From Daldinia sp. FL1419 (taxonomy: Eukaryota > Ascomycota > Sordariomycetes > Xylariales > Hypoxylaceae), in contig MU623368.1 in assembly GCA_025201765.1 (NCBI GenBank), positions 124,001 to 188,000 of the forward strand: a stretch of 64,000 bases of DNA, read 5' to 3'. This document shows positions 57,251 to 64,000 of this stretch, piece after piece (position 1 is the first letter of the stretch; each line of letters opens with the position of its first letter). The translations under genes were made by a program, and so were the position numbers. The notes beneath the pieces are model-generated. The model ran no database searches, was not told the DNA's origin, and saw only the letters and a program-made list of their open reading frames with translations.

Positions 57251-59304
57251 TTTGTTCCATTTTTAGACTGATGACTACGCAATCATGGAATTGTAAGTCT
57301 GTCTTGAGTACGTGATGGTGTGGCGCGTAGGTATACGCGAACCACTTGGTACGCCTCGGTTTGGACGCGAGTGTATTGTGTAGATTGGCGTGCTGCGCTA
57401 CCACTTACACGTACAAGAGGTTGCAAGTACTTGGCTGCCTAGGGGGGCCCTTTGTCAGCGAATCTTTGGTGTACCATCAGCCACGAAGCCACATGAGCAA
57501 GTTACTTGGTTACCTAAGACATCTTAGATAAGACATGTTAACTTAGTAATGTGGCTTGGAGAGAGAAGCCGAGCTATCCAGAGAGTTTCAAATCCCGACG
57601 AGTCTCTCAAAACCTCCCCACAACATCCACAATTCCCCATCGTCGGCGGATGAACAAACGTCATATTCTAGTGTAGAATATTAATGACTCGCATGTTTCT
57701 ATTTTTTGTTCTTCTTCCCTAGCGATTTTCCGCCGGATCTATTTTGAAGGCTTCCCCGTTGCGGGACCATCGCTTGTCTATATCCTAGTACAGGAAGTTC
57801 CTACGTCGCGATGTTTTCATCCCGTTCCAGTAATGTATGTGGCTGGCTACTAGTCAAAGTATCGTCGGTCTAATTGTGGCAAGTCTGCAAAAAAACTACT
57901 GATTCTACTAGAGCCGAATGTAGAAAGGCGAAACAATGTTTCTGCGACATTGACAAGTGAGGAACTTCCCAAGAGGGATTACAACTACGTGTTTTAAAAC
58001 AAATCGGTTTCTTTATATAACTAGGTAGGATTCTGAGATCTCCTTCTAGGTTGGTTAGTGGAACGGCACAGACACCCGCTCCAGCGTTACAACCAGATTG
58101 GTTCCGAGATGGAAAAGTGCCGAGAGCAAGCATTTCCATTATCCCCGACGAGTTCCATCTTTATTTCTATTTTCCGGGGAGCCTAGGGACTTTTTTTTAC
58201 TATTATTATTATTATTTGCCCGCATACGTTGCCACACCGACGGGTTCGTGGGAACGTGGCTCACCCAGCCAAGGGAGATTGGCAAGGACCAACAATTCTC
58301 CTAAAAAAGAGGGCAAAAAAGGTAGGATCCCTCTAAACCCGATATATAGGTACCTAGTCACCTGCTCTTCTGAGCAACATATGTGGAAAAAGTCGGCTTT
58401 ACTAGGACTTGAATACGTATCGAATATACTATTGGATCAGTTGGATCTCCAAGATGCGTGTTTTACTTTCACCGCTTTAGCAGGTTCCAACTATTTCGAT
58501 TATCTGCGAAACAACGTTTCCTCCGAGATGCGGGGAAAATTATTCCTGGCCATGGCTGACCATGGCTGATCATGGCTGCCCATCGCCCATTACAGTCGAC
58601 ATCGAAAGGAATAGGCGCCAGAAGAAGCCAGAGGCGGCAATTGCATACGCGATATGGCCCATTAGCCGACCTCGCCGTCTTCACCATTGGCTATACATAG
58701 CCAGGATTGCGCAGGAAGCAGGGATACGTCGGCGCTTGCGTCTTCAGTCATCCCTCCCTTCTTGAGTCTTCGTCACTTTTTATAGCCAACCAACGGCCCA
58801 GATGTAAAAGTGGCCAAAGTGACTGCATTTTACTGTTGCAATTTACCTGCAAGTGGTTAACCATTTGTTCCGGTTATCTCCTTGTTTTACTGATCACATT
58901 GGTTTAAAGATCCTATAATCGTCTATACCGCTTCCCCGATTTCTTCTTATACCCCCTTTTCGCTTCCGGGATATTTTGTTCGTTCACACTGCATTTTGCA
59001 TTAGTTCCATTTCTCAGTGGCTTGCTAGCTAAACTGGCCCTCCGCTCCTACGTTATCGGACCCCTCGGCCTCTTGAAGCCAAGGGGTATTTTATAGCCGC
59101 CGTACTCCCTCTCCCGGCGTTTATCTTACGTCGAATCTACACTTGTTGCTTCCAATACACCTCAGTTTGTAGGGGGGTTGTTTGGAAGTCCTCGTCTGCT
59201 GGTTGCTCAGACTGAGAGTGATATACTCGGCAACCTTTCCATATATTCGGATTATATAGAGGTCCAATCTAGACGAAACTAAATTTGCAAAAATCATCAT
59301 TACA
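57251..59304. other. divergent intergenic region, no gene seen
   Basis: Upstream of the polymerase gene and of the gene at 59305. It has tatta-type repeats at 58199-58216 and a triplicated catggctgac/catggctgat run at 58551-58573. The open frames are short and unremarkable. Confidence 0.45.
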
Positions 59305-60672
59305 ATGGCGGGCACCGAGGCACCCAAGAGACCCCGATTGTCTCTTCAAACTAAAACCGCACCGGGACCCAGTAGAGCGAAGGCTACCTTACCTAATGTC
59401 AATCCTAAGTCACCGACGTCTTTCAACACTCTCACCAACTTATACGTCACCGCAATCGAAAGGTCGACGCCGACCCAATCGACTCCTATAACGGCTATCA
59501 ATCTTCTTAAACCATTGAAGCTCCAAACCGACCCCGGATCCCTCAGGGCCAATAGGCCGAGAGTGGAAACGCCTTACACCGCAGCGTTGCCAGACACTCC
59601 TCTGTCTGCCAACCCTGTCTCCCCAACCCAGCAGATGGACGTAGTGTTTCCAAGTACTATGACATCTACGCCACCGCTATCTGCCGGGGCTGTCGAGTCA
59701 TCTAACAATTACACATTCGCACCTGCGGATGTAAAGAAACAGGAACCTCTATATTCCCCTACTCAAACTAGGCGCCGAGTGGTTTACGCTCCCTTTGCAT
59801 CATCTGCAAAAGCGCCGTATACCCGCGACAGGTCTCTTCATAGCATATTACGTAATTCACCTCTACCGCCCGCGAGTGCCCGATCACCTATCTCCCCCAG
59901 GAGACAGTCTCTTCGTCTACAAGAGAAGGCATCCAGGCATGTAGGATATGTGTCCCCGCTGACGCAGACTATTACGACCGAAAGGTATATAAAGTCTCAT
60001 GTGGAGCTCCTTGCGGATGATGCGTCTCCCTATACGCCTTCGCCAGTCGCGGAGGACTCCGATATGATACTTGATCTTGCAATGGCATATACGGGGGATG
60101 AAACACGCGATGGCGGCGAGACTCCCGGGGCTTTTGAGGAAATGGGGAGGCGTATGACTGGGTTAGGTACGGAGACGCCAATTCACTCACCCAGGCCAGA
60201 TGGAATCCGGAAGCGTAAGAAGAAGGAGAAGAGGAGAAAGTGGGTTTGGACTATTGGACAAGATGACGAAGAGGATGAGAGCAGCGCTGTAGCTGCTCTC
60301 AAAGCTGCTGCAGGGACATCCACCCCTAGGTCAGCACCAATGCCTCTCCCTGCACCTGCAGCCGGCCCTGCGAAAGAGCCCATGTCAGAGCCACAAACAG
60401 CGATTCAAATTAGCTTTGAGTCGGTAGAATCAAATTCAGACGTGGTGAGGGATGAGATGGACATTGAGATGTCTGATGCAAGTAGTATATCGTCGAGTAG
60501 AGCTACGACACCTCCCGAAATCGGGTCGGAAAAGACGCCAACGGTACCTACGCTCAACGCGGCTTTACTGAAAGCAGAAAATCTCGAGTCTGCGGATCCA
60601 ACTAACCCCGAGACAGGGAGTAGGCGTGATACACCAATCCCGCCTGATTTGGTAAACAACGAGCAGCCATAA
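59305..60672 (+). CDS. conserved disordered fungal protein, unknown function
   Basis: A single-exon frame of 455 aa with an ATG at 59305. No domain is recognised. It is Ser/Thr/Pro-rich with many TP motifs (possible proline-directed phosphorylation sites): an N-terminal RPRLSLQTKTAPG, the block KSPTSFNTLTNLYVTAIERS, RRRVVYAPFASSAKAPYTRD and SLHSILRNSPLPP. A basic KRKKKEKRRKWVWTIGQDDE near residue 300 looks like a nuclear signal joined to a conserved core. A serine-aspartate stretch follows. The KRRKWVW block is the kind of sequence conserved among filamentous fungal hypothetical proteins. Nuclear location is an inference from the basic cluster. The long stop-free frame supports a real gene. 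Confidence 0.75.
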   Translation: MAGTEAPKRPRLSLQTKTAPGPSRAKATLPNVNPKSPTSFNTLTNLYVTAIERSTPTQSTPITAINLLKPLKLQTDPGSLRANRPRVETPYTAALPDTPLSANPVSPTQQMDVVFPSTMTSTPPLSAGAVESSNNYTFAPADVKKQEPLYSPTQTRRRVVYAPFASSAKAPYTRDRSLHSILRNSPLPPASARSPISPRRQSLRLQEKASRHVGYVSPLTQTITTERYIKSHVELLADDASPYTPSPVAEDSDMILDLAMAYTGDETRDGGETPGAFEEMGRRMTGLGTETPIHSPRPDGIRKRKKKEKRRKWVWTIGQDDEEDESSAVAALKAAAGTSTPRSAPMPLPAPAAGPAKEPMSEPQTAIQISFESVESNSDVVRDEMDIEMSDASSISSSRATTPPEIGSEKTPTVPTLNAALLKAENLESADPTNPETGSRRDTPIPPDLVNNEQP

Positions 60673-62463
60673 TCTATAAAGCTAGAGATGCATTGGGATG
60701 ATCTATCTGATGATAGAGACTAGTTACAGGCAAGCCCTGAACTACAGGATCGGTATGGTTCTGGTTAGCATAAGGGGAAAGGGGTCTAAACACATACCGC
60801 AAGGAATACGAAAGCATTGGGCGGCCCGATTGAATCAGCATGGGAGTTTTGTCGATACCACGGCAATGTGTGTTTTACGATTTGGCATAGCAAAACGGTT
60901 GGATACATGAGAATATGAATATGAATACCTATGAATACGAATATCTAAACAAGATTTATACATATTCCATGGTGCCTGTGCTATAACTGTGATTGCTGGT
61001 GCCCTCATTTAAGTGTAATTATTGTAGTTGCTGCATTTTTTATCCGTTAAACAAGCACATGTTGTGAAAGCGACTAATGCAAGTATTCTGGACGGATAAG
61101 TAAACATATCATACCTGATTGGGAACAGCTTGCGAAGCCACGGCACTGAAAATCCGAAGCAGCAAGATATGAATTAGGAAGCATGTATCAATCTTGATTA
61201 TGGTGTAGTTCATACATAGTGTAGATGGTGTTATGACGCAAGGTTGTCTTGACCCTTGTCGTAGATCTTACCAGTGCTTCTCCCCACCTTGCCCACTCGC
61301 CCACTCGCCCACGTTGCAGAGGGCGCGCCATGGTTTTCGTTCGCCAATCTACAGCCTTGGCCGTCTTGGTGGTGTTATGTATTTTCGTATTTCAGCTGAT
61401 CGGCTACGTACCCACCTGGTAATGGATATAGAGGCAAGACAGAGGGCGGGCAATTGTTGGATAAATGGCTGTTTTGGCTTTGTGTACATTAGCTATACCC
61501 GGGAACTAAGTAGCAGATAATTTGGATCTTGTATGCAACACATGCTTACAGCAAGTCGTGGAGAATCCGATTGACTTTATTAGTGTATAAGCGCGGTTAT
61601 TAGGCTAGTGTAACTATTGTAGGTAGGTAGGAAACTATAGCATCTCCACCAATGCTGAGATACTATGTATGTAGGTAACACGAACTTCAACGATCAAAGC
61701 AGGGTATAGTTAATAGAAAACAAAACAAATAACTAATCAAAACAAGTAACAAGGACTCGTCCCGGTGCGACGGATCGCAATCGCCAAGAATCTCTATGAC
61801 ATTGGGCCAAGGTAGCATCGCTTGCATCGCAACTTGGATATGCGATACGGGTTGCGACGGAACTGCAACGGGCTAGACCGGGGTGGGGGCCAGCGGCCAT
61901 CCAAGCTTTCCCGCTGTCCAACATCTGTCCAATACCTAGGCTGCTACAGTAGGTACCCAGGTACAACTACGAAATACAAAGACTTCTTAGCTGCATCCAC
62001 CGACGTCATACACTCTCCCGCTCCCACGATTTCAATCTTTCCTACCTACATGTTTTTTGGCAAGCTGAAAGAGGAGAACAAGAACGTGTTTGGCAGGATG
62101 ATGTAAACTTTCATGTCGAGCCGAAAAGACAAGACTGTCTTATTAGATCTCTGGCCTAGTAGTGTAGCTCTGCCTTGTAATTTAAACTTATCTTACCAAG
62201 ATCCCCGTCTCTGGCATTGAGTTCTGCAGATTTCTAGTTTCCCATTTCTCTCGAGTTTCCTCCCCTCGTAAGCTTGACCCTCCTTATAAGAGGCTCTTCT
62301 AACTACTGCTACTACGTAGTCTGGTAGCTGAACTGATTGGGAGTGAGGGGTAGCTTCTTATATTTCTTTTAGCCTTACCTAGTTAACTATTATTATTATA
62401 ATACCCTCTCAAAGAAACCATTCCATGCATCATAGATTCCTCCTGCCTCAGTAATATCCCATC
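60673..62463. other. intergenic, no gene seen
   Basis: Includes atgaatacgaat-type runs at 60910-60950, repeated cccactcg at 61288-61311, and a CT-rich leader before the next start. No gene is called. Confidence 0.45.
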
Positions 62464-64000
62464 ATGGCTTCCGAACAGCAACACCACTACCCCGGTGGTC
62501 ACTACTCGGGGCTGAACCGAGTCCCCAACATTAAAGAATTCGTCGCTTCTCTCGACAAAGACAAGAAGGAACGAGATGCGAAGATCGACGCACAATTAAA
62601 AACGAACAGAAAGAATGGAGACATCCAGGAGCACCAGAACGACATTGAGCAGTATAGGGGGAAGGGAAGAGTAGTTACAGATCCCGTAACGGGGAACGAG
62701 GTTACTATTGACGATGTCAACACCAATTTCATGAAAGCTGTGCAAGATCCCTATGTAAGTTATATAACAAGTTGAAAAGTGATAACTCACAGGGTAACTA
62801 ATATCACCGGTTAGCTTTCAGTACCAAACGCAAACCTAGGAAAAGAAACGACAGTCAAGACAGAGGCAACACAGTCAGGAGAGGAATACAGAAAAGCTCA
62901 GGACATAACCGCGCCGCCAGACCCAGTAGCAACAGGAGCTACCTCAGACGTCCCGATTCACGGCGAAAAGACCAACATCCTCTTCCACCCAACGCCGTCC
63001 GTGAGCTATGAGCCTATGTTCGCCATTATAGAGCAACGAGCGACAGTGCTCTGTATCGGCGTCTTTCTCGGTATTGTTTTCATCGGCAAGTTCTTCGGAG
63101 GTAGACTGCTAGGCTTAATTCCCTTAGCTATGGTCGTCTCCTCAGGTATCTTCCTATGGATGAAGGACTTGGTTAAACGAGGCCGAGACATCGAATGGTC
63201 GAGTGAACAGAAGCGCGGCGAGACTGCCGTTGCGAACTTGATTCCCGAGTCGGTGGAGTGGATGAATACTCTCTTGGGAATTGTCTGGGGTCTGATCAAC
63301 CCTGATATGTTCGCGGCCGTAGCCGATACTCTCGAGGCAAGTAACTTTCACATGGGCCAGATAGGAGAAATACTAACAGAAGCAGGATGTTATGCAAGCC
63401 TCCGTACCAGGCATCATCGAGAATGTCAAGGTAGCCGATATCAACCAGGGTAACAACCCGATTCGTATTCTGAGTCTGCGAGCTCTTCCCGACAACCACA
63501 TGAAGGAGATCAAGGACGAGATGCACAAGCAGAACGAGAAGGTCAAGGATCCACAGGAGCTTGCGGCCGATGAGGAGGGAGGTGATTATTACAACTTGGA
63601 GGCTTCCTTTGCCTACCATGCGAAGCCCACCGAGGGCAGTGTATCGGCCAAGGCCCAGAATATGGGCATGCAACTGGTATTTTACCTTGGTATCAAGGGC
63701 TTATTCGGAATCCCCTTGCCTATTTGTAAGTCATCGTGTTGGTCAAAGATTATTTCGTTGCTAACAATTTTGAGGGGTCGAATTGACCGGATTGGTGGGA
63801 ACGGTACGACTACGGCTTCAAATGACCCCTGAGCCGCCCTTCCTCAAGGCCGTTACCATCACGCTTATGGGCGTCCCTAAGGTGGAAGCTGGCTGCACCC
63901 CGATGGTCGAGCGCGGAGTCAATATCCTCAACTTACCGGTGATTTCCAACTTCGTTAACTGGGCTATTAAGGCGGCCGCTAGCATGTATGTGGCACCCAA
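62464..64000 (+). CDS. Mug190/tricalbin-type SMP lipid-transfer protein, 5' part
   Basis: The joins so far are 62464-62754, 62815-63336, 63386-63725 and 63775 onward; the gene is cut by the right edge. The intron 63337-63385 uses a GC donor (GAG|GCAAGT) and an ACTAAC branch. Residues ~1-95 are hydrophilic with NIKEFVASLDKDKKERDAKI. Two close hydrophobic segments (~173-218, CIGVFLGIVFIGKFFGG and LIPLAMVVSSGIFLWM) form a membrane hairpin. After it comes the SMP-type start ESVEWMNTLLGIVWGLINPD and IENVKVADINQGNNPIRILS, continuing to VPKVEAGCTPMVERG. Proteins of this layout tether ER to plasma membrane and move lipids; C2 domains would be expected beyond the window. Orthology to Mug190 is likely but the 3' half is not visible. 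Confidence 0.88.

Noticed and set aside
1..64000. CRISPR arrays, bacterial operons, integrase attachment sites
   Set aside because: No regularly spaced repeats of that type; gene structure with spliceosomal introns shows a fungal nuclear genome.
1..64000. Secondary-metabolite cluster (PKS/NRPS, P450, transporter)
   Set aside because: None of the supported genes belongs to such families.
1..64000. Dispersed 5S rRNA gene, as found in many filamentous fungi
   Set aside because: No stretch matching 5S internal control sequence was recognised by eye; a covariance search would be decisive.

Overview
The window reads as nuclear DNA of a filamentous ascomycete (Pezizomycotina, probably Sordariomycetes). 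Introns are short (about 48-130 bp) with ctaac-type branch sites. Genes are well spaced, several products are specific to filamentous fungi, and AT-rich stretches carry C-to-T decay that looks like repeat-induced point mutation (RIP). Species cannot be named from the sequence. Exon joins below were derived by hand from splice motifs and reading phase; most gave totals divisible by three.

Layout. 1-704: 3' end of a tri-snRNP splicing gene (Snu66/SART1). 1474-1562: intron-containing tRNA-Tyr. 1990-6700: accessory island with an HNH-nuclease gene, a small rearranged gene, a RIP-like forkhead relic and two copies of a hairpin-like motif. 7265-11416: a disordered protein and an F-box-like protein. 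11890-11961: tRNA-Glu. 12568-16445: a small membrane protein and a DUF3712/Tag1-like vacuolar membrane protein with reading-frame problems. 17378-19880: a convergent amino-acid pair, ornithine carbamoyltransferase (arginine) and the acetolactate synthase regulatory subunit (branched chain), both with Gcn4/CPC1-type motifs upstream. 20907-24712: a fungal-specific four-exon gene, an AT-rich decayed block and the third hairpin motif.

24975-28881: a nine-exon KH-domain splicing-type protein and a TRAPPC13 subunit. 28882-35280: 6.4 kb with no convincing gene. 35281-46167: a DENN-domain protein, the PP1 regulator Ypi1, mitochondrial GTPase Gep3 and tail-anchored-protein receptor subunit Get2. 46809-46910: a degenerate tRNA-like Pol III element. 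47600-57250: a TMEM135-like membrane protein, a bHLH factor behind 3.8 kb of upstream DNA, and a Y-family DNA polymerase of the iota type. 59305-64000: a disordered conserved protein and a Mug190/tricalbin-type lipid-transfer protein cut by the right edge.

Most genes are unlinked housekeeping functions, with no secondary-metabolite cluster. The most unusual parts are the 2-6.7 kb island, the three dispersed hairpin motifs, three GC-AG introns and the in-frame stops in the Tag1-like gene.
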